Shown here in pieces: positions 1 through 8,297 of a stretch of 64,000 nt of DNA. Made by a program: the position numbers and the translations under genes. The number at the start of each line of letters is the position of its first letter. The first letter of the stretch is position 1. The notes below the pieces were generated by a model. It saw only the letters and a list, made by a program, of their open reading frames with translations, was not told the origin of the DNA and searched no databases. The DNA is taken from positions 37,869 to 101,868 of the forward strand of contig CAZLPZ010000002.1 in assembly GCA_964561535.1 (NCBI GenBank), read 5' to 3'. The stretch comes from CAZLPZ01 sp964561535. Lineage in GTDB: Bacteria > Pseudomonadota > Alphaproteobacteria > Micavibrionales > Micavibrionaceae.

Positions 1-290
1 AGTAATGCTGATAGGCAAATTGCTGCGGCAGTATTTCGAGAATAACCTTCTAAAAATATTTTTGCTTGGCTAATGCCAATATCTTGTAATTGCTGAGCGA
101 CAAGAAATCGTATATTTTCATTACAAACAACATGAACATCTCCAAACTCATCCCCTGTTACTCTCAATGCAGTTTCTTGAAGAAGTGTTTTCCCTCCAAA
201 TGGTGATGTCAGAGGCTTTGGAAAAGACGTTCGTGAAAGTGGCCATAAACGGGTACCACTTCCACCAGCTAATATAAAGGGGATTATCAT
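1..290 (-). CDS. manC: Mannose-1-phosphate guanylyltransferase, N-terminal part (cut by window edge)
   Basis: Translating the reverse strand from the ATG at 290 gives about 96 residues that run off the window. They begin with the nucleotidyltransferase signature GGSGTRLWPLSR near residues 9-20, followed by FPKPL, as in GDP-mannose pyrophosphorylases (ManC/CpsB). The enzyme makes GDP-mannose from GTP and mannose-1-phosphate, the substrate of the gmd and fcl products encoded just upstream in the same operon. Its ATG overlaps the fcl stop codon (ATGA), indicating translational coupling. The C-terminal part, including any isomerase domain, lies outside the window. Confidence 0.9.
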   Translation of the reverse strand, partial: MIIPFILAGGSGTRLWPLSRTSFPKPLTSPFGGKTLLQETALRVTGDEFGDVHVVCNENIRFLVAQQLQDIGISQAKIFLEGYSRNTAAAICLSAL

Positions 291-1234
291 AATTGGTCCG
301 AAAATCTAAACAAATAATCTTTATATGTCTCCAGCAATCCATCTGAAAGACGCGTGGTAGAAACCCATCCTAATTCCTTTATTTTCGAAACATTAAGTAA
401 TTTTCGAGGCGTACCATCTGGCTTTTGAATATTATAACGAATCTCACCCTGATAGCCTACAATCTTTTTTATTTGATATGCGATCTCATCAATTGTTAAA
501 TCTTCTCCAGTCCCAATATTAATTGGTGTATCTCCTGAATAATTCTGTAATAGAAAGACACATGCATCTGCGAGATCATCAACATATAAAAACTCTCTTC
601 TAGGTAAACCAGTTCCCCACAGCTCTACATAGGGAGCATTATGAATCTTTGCTTGATGAAATTTTAAAATTAAAGCTGGAACAACATGACTTTTTTGAAT
701 GTCATACGTATCTCCAGGCCCATACAAATTAGTCGGCATGACAGATATAAAATCAGAATGATATTGTTTTCTATAGGCCTCCACCATTTTTATGCCCGCA
801 ATTTTGGCAATTGCATACCATTGATTTGTAGGCTCTAACGATCCTGATAGAAGTTCTTCTTCTACAATAGGCTGCGTTGCAAATTTTGGGTATACACATG
901 AAGACCCAAGAAATACTAATTTTTTAACTTCCGAAATATAAGATTGATGAATAACATTTGTTGCGATCATAAGATTGTCGTATATAAATTCAGCCGGAGC
1001 GGCCTCATTATATCCGATGCCCCCAACTTTAGCAGCTGCCAATATAACAACATCTGGTCGGTGAACTGATAGCCAATCTCTTACCATTAAGGAATCACGG
1101 AGATCTATTTTATTTTTATCAACTGTTAAACATTCTATATTTAACTTTGATAATTTTCGAAGAATAGCAGAACCCACCATTCCTCTATGACCTGCAACCC
1201 ATATTTTTTTACCGTCTAATTTAAAAAAACTCAT
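287..1234 (-). CDS. fcl: GDP-L-fucose synthase
   Basis: This 315-residue extended SDR epimerase/reductase has the NADP-binding loop GHRGMVG (15-21), the conserved SSCVYPK (111-117) and the catalytic Tyr140-x3-Lys144. Length and motifs match bacterial Fcl/WcaG, which converts GDP-4-keto-6-deoxy-mannose to GDP-L-fucose in the cytoplasm. It overlaps gmd upstream and manC downstream by four bases each, so the three GDP-fucose genes are tightly coupled. The coding sequence is AT-rich like the rest of the island. The assignment is firm; whether L-fucose or a further modified derivative enters the polymer is unknown. Confidence 0.93.
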   Translation of the reverse strand: MSFFKLDGKKIWVAGHRGMVGSAILRKLSKLNIECLTVDKNKIDLRDSLMVRDWLSVHRPDVVILAAAKVGGIGYNEAAPAEFIYDNLMIATNVIHQSYISEVKKLVFLGSSCVYPKFATQPIVEEELLSGSLEPTNQWYAIAKIAGIKMVEAYRKQYHSDFISVMPTNLYGPGDTYDIQKSHVVPALILKFHQAKIHNAPYVELWGTGLPRREFLYVDDLADACVFLLQNYSGDTPINIGTGEDLTIDEIAYQIKKIVGYQGEIRYNIQKPDGTPRKLLNVSKIKELGWVSTTRLSDGLLETYKDYLFRFSDQL

Positions 1235-2241
1235 TTCCTTAATTCTTCTTCCACCATCTCACGAACCAACTCTTTAAATGAAACGGTTGGCTTCCACCCT
1301 AACTGACGTAGAGCCTTAGATGCATCTCCAAGAAGAAGGTCCACTTCCGCAGGTCTAAAAAAAGTAGAATCAACCTTAACAAGAATATCCCCATTTTTAA
1401 TATTTATACCAACTTCATTAACCCCCGTCCCTTGCCATTCTATCTCTATATCGACAACAGAAAAAGATTCCTCGATAAATTCGCGAACAGAATACGTTTT
1501 TCCCGTAGCAATAACAAAATCTTCTGGTTTTTCCTGTTGAAGAATGCGCCACATTGCATCAACGTAATCTCGAGCATGTCCCCAATCCCTTCGAGATTCC
1601 AAATTTCCTATTCGAAGTGGCGCACTCCCTTTATTAATATAATTTGCAACGCCACATGTAATCTTACGTGTCACAAACTGTTTCCCCCGCACAGGACTTT
1701 CGTGATTAAATAGAATCCCATTACATGCATAGATTCCGTAAGCTTCTCTATAATTCACTGTAATCCAATAAGCATATAATTTTGCAACCGCGTATGGACT
1801 ACGGGGATAAAAAGGCGTTTTCTCTGTCTGAGGAGTCTCTTGAACAAGTCCATAAAGCTCGGAAGTTGCCGCTTGATAAAAACGAATATTTTTAAGATGT
1901 AATGTTTTAATTGCCTCTAAAATCCTTAATGCCCCAAGTCCATCTATATTTGCTGTATGTTCCGGCGTTTCAAAACTTTCTGCAACAAAACTCTGCGCTG
2001 CCAGGTTATATATCTCATCAGGCTGAACTTTATCCAATACTCTAAAAATACTACTAGTATCTGCCATATCCGCAGGTAATAACTCAAAATTATCATTATC
2101 CAGAAACTTTTCAATCCGTCCCGTATTATCTAGAGATGTTCGGCGGATAATTCCAGAAACGTGATACCCCTTATCAAGAAGAAGTTGAGTTAAATACATC
2201 CCATCTTGGCCTGTTACCCCTGTAATAAGTGCTTTTTTCAT
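1231..2241 (-). CDS. gmd: GDP-mannose 4,6-dehydratase
   Basis: The product has 336 residues with the Rossmann motif GVTGQDG (8-14), TSELYG (126-131) and catalytic Tyr150-x3-Lys154, all typical of Gmd. It removes water from GDP-D-mannose to give GDP-4-keto-6-deoxy-D-mannose, the branch point toward GDP-fucose, GDP-rhamnose or GDP-perosamine; the adjacent fcl points to fucose. Residues FNHESPVRG around 178-186 match the substrate-binding segment of the family. Start and stop overlap both neighbours by four bases, consistent with a polycistronic mRNA read right to left. Confidence 0.94.
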   Translation of the reverse strand: MKKALITGVTGQDGMYLTQLLLDKGYHVSGIIRRTSLDNTGRIEKFLDNDNFELLPADMADTSSIFRVLDKVQPDEIYNLAAQSFVAESFETPEHTANIDGLGALRILEAIKTLHLKNIRFYQAATSELYGLVQETPQTEKTPFYPRSPYAVAKLYAYWITVNYREAYGIYACNGILFNHESPVRGKQFVTRKITCGVANYINKGSAPLRIGNLESRRDWGHARDYVDAMWRILQQEKPEDFVIATGKTYSVREFIEESFSVVDIEIEWQGTGVNEVGINIKNGDILVKVDSTFFRPAEVDLLLGDASKALRQLGWKPTVSFKELVREMVEEELRK

Positions 2242-3422
2242 TTTCTTTTTGACTCATCTTGAATAATATTGACCATAGCCTTCTCCCAACTAAAGGTAAA
2301 AGAAGCCTGACTATAATTTACGGCATGTTGAACAGTTTTTAAAACACGTTCTTTATACTGATTGTTGTCCAATTGACCACATTCTTGAACAACTGAAATA
2401 ATTTGATCCGTTAAATTAGATAGATCAGCATCTAAATATACACCGAAATCTTTTACATCAACCCCGCACTGATACGTTACAATCGGAACAAGTCCATATT
2501 TCATAGAGGTTGTAACTGACGTCGCTAACCCTTCTGCAGCAGATGGCAAAATAACGTAAGAACATTTATGAATTAGATTAATATGATCCTTCGAACCTAT
2601 CTCTAAAAAACCACAATATTTAATATTAGGAGATCGATCAATCAAATGCCGGTATTTCTTATTAAATTCTGTATCTGAGTTTGGTCCCGCTATATACAGT
2701 TGATATTCAGAAGGAAGCTTTAAGAACGCTTGAACTAAATAATCTACGCCTTTGGCAATAAATCCATCACCTGTAAAGCACAGAAAAGATTTCCGGTCCC
2801 TATTCTGAATAAAATCATTTGAGAAATAGCATTTTGGACTGGCAGAAGGGGATATCCTGTACAATTTTTTTCCAAATTGCTGGTATGACTCTGATGAAAA
2901 TCCATTATCATCCAAGCAAATAATCGCATCTGTATATTTCATGCACTCTGTGATATTAATCTGATCCATTACTCTCATTGGTACTGTAATATCAGGATAT
3001 CGAGCGTACCGATCTAAAGTTAATTGGTTTGCTATATCTGGATTAGGTCCTAATGCATAAAATACTTTATGGGCAGAGTGCATACGAGATGCCAAATCAA
3101 CAAACCGGGCACCTGAATTCCCCGAAGCATTGCTAATTAAAAGATCATACTCATCAGGTCTTGGAATAAAGGTTTTATTAGACCGATCAAGTACATCTAC
3201 CTCGTATCCATATCGATTTAAGATACGTGCAATCTCTAATGATTCCCAAAAATTGGTATGTTTATAACTCTCTGCGAGTTGGGGACGGATAAAGGAATCT
3301 ATTTTATAATGGAGTAAAGCTTTTTTTGCCAAACCCTTTCTTGGTACTTTATAAAAATCAGGGATAAACCATTCACGTTTAACTCCGGCTGTCTTTAGCA
3401 TTTTCTTTACAGCATTTTTCAT
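2238..3422 (-). CDS. Glycosyltransferase, GT4-like
   Basis: This 394-residue protein has a GT-B layout. The C-terminal half contains a nucleotide-sugar binding segment (FTGDGFIAKGVDYLVQAF) and a late motif LPSAAEGLATSVTTSMKYG, a variant of the GT4 E-x7-E motif in which the second acidic residue is not obvious. It probably transfers a sugar during assembly of the surface glycan, on the cytoplasmic face of the membrane; donor and acceptor cannot be read from the sequence. It overlaps gmd by four bases and lies two bases after a methyltransferase gene. Confidence 0.7.
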   Translation of the reverse strand: MKNAVKKMLKTAGVKREWFIPDFYKVPRKGLAKKALLHYKIDSFIRPQLAESYKHTNFWESLEIARILNRYGYEVDVLDRSNKTFIPRPDEYDLLISNASGNSGARFVDLASRMHSAHKVFYALGPNPDIANQLTLDRYARYPDITVPMRVMDQINITECMKYTDAIICLDDNGFSSESYQQFGKKLYRISPSASPKCYFSNDFIQNRDRKSFLCFTGDGFIAKGVDYLVQAFLKLPSEYQLYIAGPNSDTEFNKKYRHLIDRSPNIKYCGFLEIGSKDHINLIHKCSYVILPSAAEGLATSVTTSMKYGLVPIVTYQCGVDVKDFGVYLDADLSNLTDQIISVVQECGQLDNNQYKERVLKTVQHAVNYSQASFTFSWEKAMVNIIQDESKRK

Positions 3423-3424
3423 CT

Positions 3425-4021
3425 TTAACCCTTTGTCAGCCTAATCATAAAATCATGTGGCATATATCCATGAAACAAATCCACATTTCTACACACTGAT
3501 TTACAATAACGAAAGATTTCCTCTGGGATATAAAAAAACATTTCTGGATTTTTCTTGACCTCATCGTCTGCATAAGAACTGATCATTGAGATAACGGCAG
3601 AATGTCTTGCTCCTTTTAGTATAGATGAAATAACCTTCTTTATATCTTCTACATTACTCCCGGTATTAATATTGAACGCACCAACGCATATAACTACATC
3701 AAAAAGATTTTCCTCCGGTGGTGACGATAAAAAGTCTCTTAACTGATAAGAAATATTCTTCCCCTGACGCGCATTATTTAAAAAACTATCACATATATCC
3801 CAACCTTCATATTTTGAATCTCCAGTTACACGAACAGAAAAATCTCCGAATCCACAACCTATATCTAAAATTGATCTATAGTCTTTAGGTAAAAGTGCGA
3901 CTACTTGATCAAATCGTACCTGCTGTCCTTTCTTACTCCATCCAAGAGAAATAACGTTATCTCCATGTGCATCAAATTTCTTTTTGAAAAAATCTAAAAC
4001 AACTTCTTTTCCAGTACTCAT
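3425..4021 (-). CDS. Class I SAM-dependent methyltransferase
   Basis: The product has 198 residues with SAM-binding motif I ILDIGCGFGD at 51-60, and VICVGAFNINTG at the position of the post-motif strand. The rest is the compact Rossmann-like fold expected of a small-molecule or sugar methyltransferase. It probably methylates a sugar or glycan precursor, judged only from the cluster. Its ATG overlaps the stop of the upstream sugar dehydratase gene. Confidence 0.72.
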   Translation of the reverse strand: MSTGKEVVLDFFKKKFDAHGDNVISLGWSKKGQQVRFDQVVALLPKDYRSILDIGCGFGDFSVRVTGDSKYEGWDICDSFLNNARQGKNISYQLRDFLSSPPEENLFDVVICVGAFNINTGSNVEDIKKVISSILKGARHSAVISMISSYADDEVKKNPEMFFYIPEEIFRYCKSVCRNVDLFHGYMPHDFMIRLTKG

Positions 4022-4938
4022 TTATAAATAATCTTTCTTAGTTGCTCCTTTGTAAAAAGATCAGCAGTTCCCGAGTGTAAATGTGTGGGTGGGTCTAAAT
4101 TAATTTTTCCAGGCCGAATTATATAAAAATCACCTTCAATATGACAAAAAGGAAGTTCCTCTTCACTTGTCAGATCTTCATGAATTTTTTCTCCAGGAAA
4201 TAAACTTCCAGATTCGAAGCGATCTCTATTTAATAAGACAGAAAAGACATCTTGAATTTTTGCAGCTTTCATTCGTCGAATAAATATTTCTCCAGAATGC
4301 GCGTTCTCCATTGTATGAAGAACTGTGTCAACCGCATCATCAACTGTAAAAAAGAAACGCGTTAAATCTGGATGATTAAGTTTAACATCTTTCGGAGGAT
4401 TATCTTTCCACAATGAAATAATGGACCCTTTAGAATCAATCATATTACCAAAGCGGACTACAGAAAAACATATGTCTGAAGATTGAGTAGCCTCTAGAAC
4501 CAATTTCTCCATAATATATTTTGTTGCTCCATACACACTCGTCGGAGCTGCAGCTTTATCCGTGCTTATCGCACAGAAATTCTTTACTGTTTTTGATTTC
4601 TTCACGACCTGTAGCAAAGAAAAGGTACCCGTAATATTATTCAAACATGTCTGATATGGTTGATCTTCACATATAATCAAATCTTTCATAGCCGCCGCAT
4701 GAATAACCGTGTCACAACCCCATAATGCAGACTCTACCGTTTCTTGATCACGAACATCTCCAATTATAAATTTAATAGAATTATCATAATCTGAAAATTC
4801 TTTTTTCATCAAGAATTGACGCTCTTCATTTCGGGAAAGAACAACAATCTTATTATCTTTTACAAGACGATGAACAAGGCCATGCCCCAAAGAACCAGTT
4901 CCACCTGAAATTAAAATCCTTTTATTTTTCATCTCCAA
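4018..4938 (-). CDS. Nucleotide-sugar 4,6-dehydratase, PseB/CapE/FlaA1-like
   Basis: This 306-residue extended SDR has GGTGSLG (12-18), the family-typical AAAMKD near 81-86, STDKA (125-129) and catalytic YGATK (136-140). These match the UDP-GlcNAc inverting 4,6-dehydratase group (PseB, CapE, short forms of FlaA1). The expected reaction starts synthesis of a 6-deoxy-amino sugar from UDP-GlcNAc, a second precursor besides GDP-fucose. The next steps (a PseC-type aminotransferase, an acyltransferase) are not visible nearby; instead the neighbours are an unusual Rossmann protein, WbqC and a deacetylase. The exact substrate is inferred. Confidence 0.75.
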   Translation of the reverse strand: MEMKNKRILISGGTGSLGHGLVHRLVKDNKIVVLSRNEERQFLMKKEFSDYDNSIKFIIGDVRDQETVESALWGCDTVIHAAAMKDLIICEDQPYQTCLNNITGTFSLLQVVKKSKTVKNFCAISTDKAAAPTSVYGATKYIMEKLVLEATQSSDICFSVVRFGNMIDSKGSIISLWKDNPPKDVKLNHPDLTRFFFTVDDAVDTVLHTMENAHSGEIFIRRMKAAKIQDVFSVLLNRDRFESGSLFPGEKIHEDLTSEEELPFCHIEGDFYIIRPGKINLDPPTHLHSGTADLFTKEQLRKIIYK

Positions 4939-4941
4939 CTC

Positions 4942-5907
4942 CTATAAGTCTTTTAAATCTAAACATTTTCTAATTATCGCGCCATACCCATCACTCATCC
5001 CAAAAACTTTCTGAGGAGAAAGAACATTATCGACTATGAAATCTCCATAATTCCCATAGTATCCGAATTTAACTAAAGACTTTCCATTTTTAGAATAGCC
5101 ATAAGCAAGTCCCTCACTCATCTCTTTATATTTGAGAAAGGTTTCCAACCACTGAACTATAACTGGCGCAACAGAAAATGAAAGAATACGAATATCTCTA
5201 CTTCTTAGAAAAGAAACTTTCTCTGGAGTAAGTGCCCCTCCTCCAATATCAATAAATATTCCACCATTTATAATTTTTTCTAAATGTACTTGATCTAAAA
5301 TACCTACACCAGAAACGCATGAAATCATAATATCAACAGATATGGACGTTTGTGAAAAAGTCATATAGTTAAAGGCAGAGTCCACTCCCCACTCTCTTGC
5401 ACACCGTATGGATTTATCTAATGATCTAGATATTAAATGTAGATTTTTAGAATATAAAGATAAGCTTTCTACGATACGTGATGCTAGATCACCTAAACCA
5501 CATATTGCTATTTGCGAATTAGCCAAATCCGCCCCTTTAAAAGCACTCATGAAAATTTCAAATCCAAAAGCCGTTATTGAATTCGGCCGAAAAGGAAAAA
5601 TATCTTTTCCAACAATATTTTCTACACAATCTTTATAAAGATCTTTGTATTCAGACTTCTTTTCAATATCTACAATATAAAAATTAACGATTTCATTAAA
5701 AATTGATACAACATCTTGAATATACCGAGAAGATTTAAAAACGATATACAATGAAACACTATTCTCTGAATACCTTAAGTTTGAAAAATATACATCCGGA
5801 TTTTCTAAGTTAGCAGTAGTTGCAAAAAAGATAACCTTATTTTTTTGTGGCGCACTACTCATTTCTTGAGCTATTTTAAAAAGATCTTCTAAAAAAATTT
5901 CCATCAT
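4942..5907 (-). CDS. Rossmann-fold dehydrogenase-like protein of unknown substrate
   Basis: This 321-residue protein has a central dinucleotide-binding segment IAICGLGDLASR (133-144) and a later GGIFIDIGGGAL strand-turn. The architecture resembles the NAD(P) domains of shikimate dehydrogenase, glutamyl-tRNA reductase or dipicolinate synthase A. The first 125 residues match nothing I recognise. It lies four bases from the dehydratase gene and overlaps the WbqC gene by four bases, so it probably acts in the same sugar pathway, perhaps as a reductase. No more specific function can be assigned. Confidence 0.5.
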   Translation of the reverse strand: MMEIFLEDLFKIAQEMSSAPQKNKVIFFATTANLENPDVYFSNLRYSENSVSLYIVFKSSRYIQDVVSIFNEIVNFYIVDIEKKSEYKDLYKDCVENIVGKDIFPFRPNSITAFGFEIFMSAFKGADLANSQIAICGLGDLASRIVESLSLYSKNLHLISRSLDKSIRCAREWGVDSAFNYMTFSQTSISVDIMISCVSGVGILDQVHLEKIINGGIFIDIGGGALTPEKVSFLRSRDIRILSFSVAPVIVQWLETFLKYKEMSEGLAYGYSKNGKSLVKFGYYGNYGDFIVDNVLSPQKVFGMSDGYGAIIRKCLDLKDL

Positions 5908-6587
5908 AAAAATACTCCAGTCCGTTCTCTTTTTCCGTCCCTTAATAATAAATCTATTGTAGAAAAAGAAATGCCTGGCGTCTGATTTAATATATCTTTC
6001 ACAGTATCAGACAATTTGTGATAGGTTAATTCTATATTAGACTCTTTAAATTTTCTCTCATCCAAATATGTCCGTCCACCTTGCCCTGATATATATTCAG
6101 AAGCTCCGATAACTCGACAAATATTGACAATCTTCTCCGTTGCATACCCTTCCGTATTCAAAGATGATGAAAAAATTATTGGCGTATTGATCTTATACTC
6201 ACGTCTCAAAAAATTAATGATCACGAGATTAAAGTCCATAAGACTTGAATAAGTCCCACTAATGATTGTAAAAAGTTCATCTTTATAGGTCTTAAACGCA
6301 TCAAACTTTCCGTAGCATTGCAAAAGCTTTCCCCAATAACTCTTCCTCCAGTCCTGATCTTCCGCGATCTCCATGTCCTTAATCGTTTTTCCTGTATGCC
6401 CCCCCAATCGTACCGGAACAGTAAGCCATATTGGGTCTCCTCCCACTCCTTTAATCCTATTTCGATTTTGAAAATTATTCTTGGTAAACTGAACATCATC
6501 CAAAACGACATAGCAATCCACACTTGCCATTTTGTCAAAGAAACCAAGCCACGGCATATGTTCTGGTTGATGAATCGCAATACGCAT
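5904..6587 (-). CDS. WbqC family protein
   Basis: The product has 227 residues and opens with the family signature HQPEHMPWLGFFDK (6-19), VVLDDVQF, and NRNRIKG (41-47), all diagnostic of the WbqC-like family. Members occur in O-antigen and glycolipid clusters and have been linked to modification of amino sugars, but the biochemical role is not settled. It overlaps the Rossmann gene downstream by four bases and shares one base with the PIG-L deacetylase gene upstream. That trio suggests one modification step on a nitrogen-bearing sugar, which is inference. Confidence 0.8.
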   Translation of the reverse strand: MRIAIHQPEHMPWLGFFDKMASVDCYVVLDDVQFTKNNFQNRNRIKGVGGDPIWLTVPVRLGGHTGKTIKDMEIAEDQDWRKSYWGKLLQCYGKFDAFKTYKDELFTIISGTYSSLMDFNLVIINFLRREYKINTPIIFSSSLNTEGYATEKIVNICRVIGASEYISGQGGRTYLDERKFKESNIELTYHKLSDTVKDILNQTPGISFSTIDLLLRDGKRERTGVFL

Positions 6588-7279
6588 TATATGACCATCT
6601 TATAAAGCATAAATGCCTCAGCATACGCTTGACGACACTCCAATCCCCGATACCGCGCCCAAGCTTTAATACCTTCGGGTGATAAATAATTTTGCCCAGG
6701 CCTTATCTGACTGGGAAAGAATTTTGAAAATATTTCTATTTTTTTATCAACTTGCTCTTCACTCAACGCACAATAAAATTCTGGTCTAAAATCGGTCGAA
6801 GGGCCGATAGAATGCACATAAGTTGGATTTTCCATCACAAGGATAGTTCGTGGACAATGACGGGCCGTAGGCCGCGTTGCCGCAATAGCCGCTTCATATG
6901 TAATGGTATGGTCATGATGAAAAGACGGGCCTTGGCATATCATAATATCTGGTCGAACATCAGATATAACTTGTTCAAGAGAGGCAACAATTTCTCTCTT
7001 TCCCATGGTATCCATTCTAGCATCAGTATCAAATGGCATACCATGAACGGCATGCCACGTACCTTCAAAATACTCTACATAATTTTTATATTCCTTGAAT
7101 CTCTCTTCTCTAGAAATCTCCGCATTAAGATGATGCATGAAAATAGAAGAAACACTCATAACAACAAAGTGATATTCATATTTATCTTTAAATTTCTCCA
7201 TCAAACCCGTTGCGCTTATTGCTGAGTCATCACTATGAGCCTCGACAATAAGAACTCTTTGTTTTTTATTATCCTTCAT
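6587..7279 (-). CDS. PIG-L family N-acetyl sugar deacetylase
   Basis: The 230-residue product carries the zinc-site motif AHSDD (14-18; AHPDD in most members) and a second metal-binding motif HHDH (121-124). These are features of the LmbE/PIG-L family, which hydrolyses N-acetyl groups from GlcNAc-type sugars. Ser replaces both the usual Pro and the usual Glu of AHPDDE; the metal ligands His14 (of AHxDD) and Asp are kept. Placed beside WbqC, it may free an amine that is then re-acylated or otherwise modified. Confidence 0.8.
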   Translation of the reverse strand: MKDNKKQRVLIVEAHSDDSAISATGLMEKFKDKYEYHFVVMSVSSIFMHHLNAEISREERFKEYKNYVEYFEGTWHAVHGMPFDTDARMDTMGKREIVASLEQVISDVRPDIMICQGPSFHHDHTITYEAAIAATRPTARHCPRTILVMENPTYVHSIGPSTDFRPEFYCALSEEQVDKKIEIFSKFFPSQIRPGQNYLSPEGIKAWARYRGLECRQAYAEAFMLYKMVI

Positions 7280-8294
7280 AAGATAATCCCCGCAAAAAAT
7301 TTAATAAATTAGCGTTCTGAACTTTTGGATGAAATTTATCTTGAAATAACTTTAACAAATTCTCCCCCATTAAATTTGAAGCATTTTCTATTTCAAAAAA
7401 AGATTTAAACGCATGCAACCACGCACTTGTATGGTGAGCAACGTAACCTGTTGACCCATTTTCTATTACAGCCGCCGATGAGGGCGTTAAGTCAGCAATG
7501 ACAGGAATACCCAATTGAGCGAAAACCAATAGTCTCCCAATGTTGGTCGTTGGTTTAAACCTTAGTAAATAATCCGAAATTTCTTCATTATTTATTCTTA
7601 ACAACGTAGATCCTATCATATGAACCCACATCTTTCTTTTAATTGGAATAAGTTGAGGCATAATACCAACGTTACAATCCAACAGTTCAGTGTAAACATT
7701 TTCCCTGTACTGAAGATGTTGGACCTCACACTTAAGTGCTCTATCAATTTTTTTACTACGTCCTAACTGCTCAATATTATATATACACTTAAAAATAACC
7801 TTTTGCGAAGATGACAAAGAATTAATTGCATCTGTAATCCTCGGCACCATACTTTCCAAATGTATCTTATTCCCATGATACCCTATAACAAAGGCATCAC
7901 CCTTGTTTTTTTTCTTCAAAGAAAATTGTTCTTCAAAAAATGGGTATGTATAGTAAATAAATACTTTTTGAACAAATTGGTAATAAAAATCTTCAGACTC
8001 TAAGCCATTCGCAATAATGAAATCAAAACCACTCAAATGTGAACACATTGAAGGTCTGGGATCTATAATCCCTACATGAATCTTTGGAATCTTTAATTTT
8101 ACCTGGTCAACAATTTCTGATTTATATTCGGCACCCATCATTAATAAAATATCATATTGTTGAGACTTTAAATTTTCAAAATTTGAAAATTCTTCAATAG
8201 AATAAGATCGATCTAAATCAAGAACCCCAAGAAGTTGAGAATAAAATTTATAAGAAGGGTTTTTATCATTCTTTCTATAAAAAAGAATTTTCAT
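7269..8294 (-). CDS. Glycosyltransferase-like protein (GT-B fold)
   Basis: The 341-residue protein starts with MKILFYRKND, a Rossmann first strand, and has a later segment FKPTTNIGRLLVFAQLGIPVIADLTPSS. That segment resembles the C-terminal nucleotide-sugar domain of glycosyltransferases that select a site by a conserved N-x-G-R-L. It overlaps the deacetylase gene by 11 bases and lies 3 bases downstream of the kinase-methyltransferase gene. Donor and acceptor are unknown, and the family assignment is by overall pattern only. Confidence 0.5.
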   Translation of the reverse strand: MKILFYRKNDKNPSYKFYSQLLGVLDLDRSYSIEEFSNFENLKSQQYDILLMMGAEYKSEIVDQVKLKIPKIHVGIIDPRPSMCSHLSGFDFIIANGLESEDFYYQFVQKVFIYYTYPFFEEQFSLKKKNKGDAFVIGYHGNKIHLESMVPRITDAINSLSSSQKVIFKCIYNIEQLGRSKKIDRALKCEVQHLQYRENVYTELLDCNVGIMPQLIPIKRKMWVHMIGSTLLRINNEEISDYLLRFKPTTNIGRLLVFAQLGIPVIADLTPSSAAVIENGSTGYVAHHTSAWLHAFKSFFEIENASNLMGENLLKLFQDKFHPKVQNANLLNFLRGLSYEG

Positions 8295-8297
8295 CGC

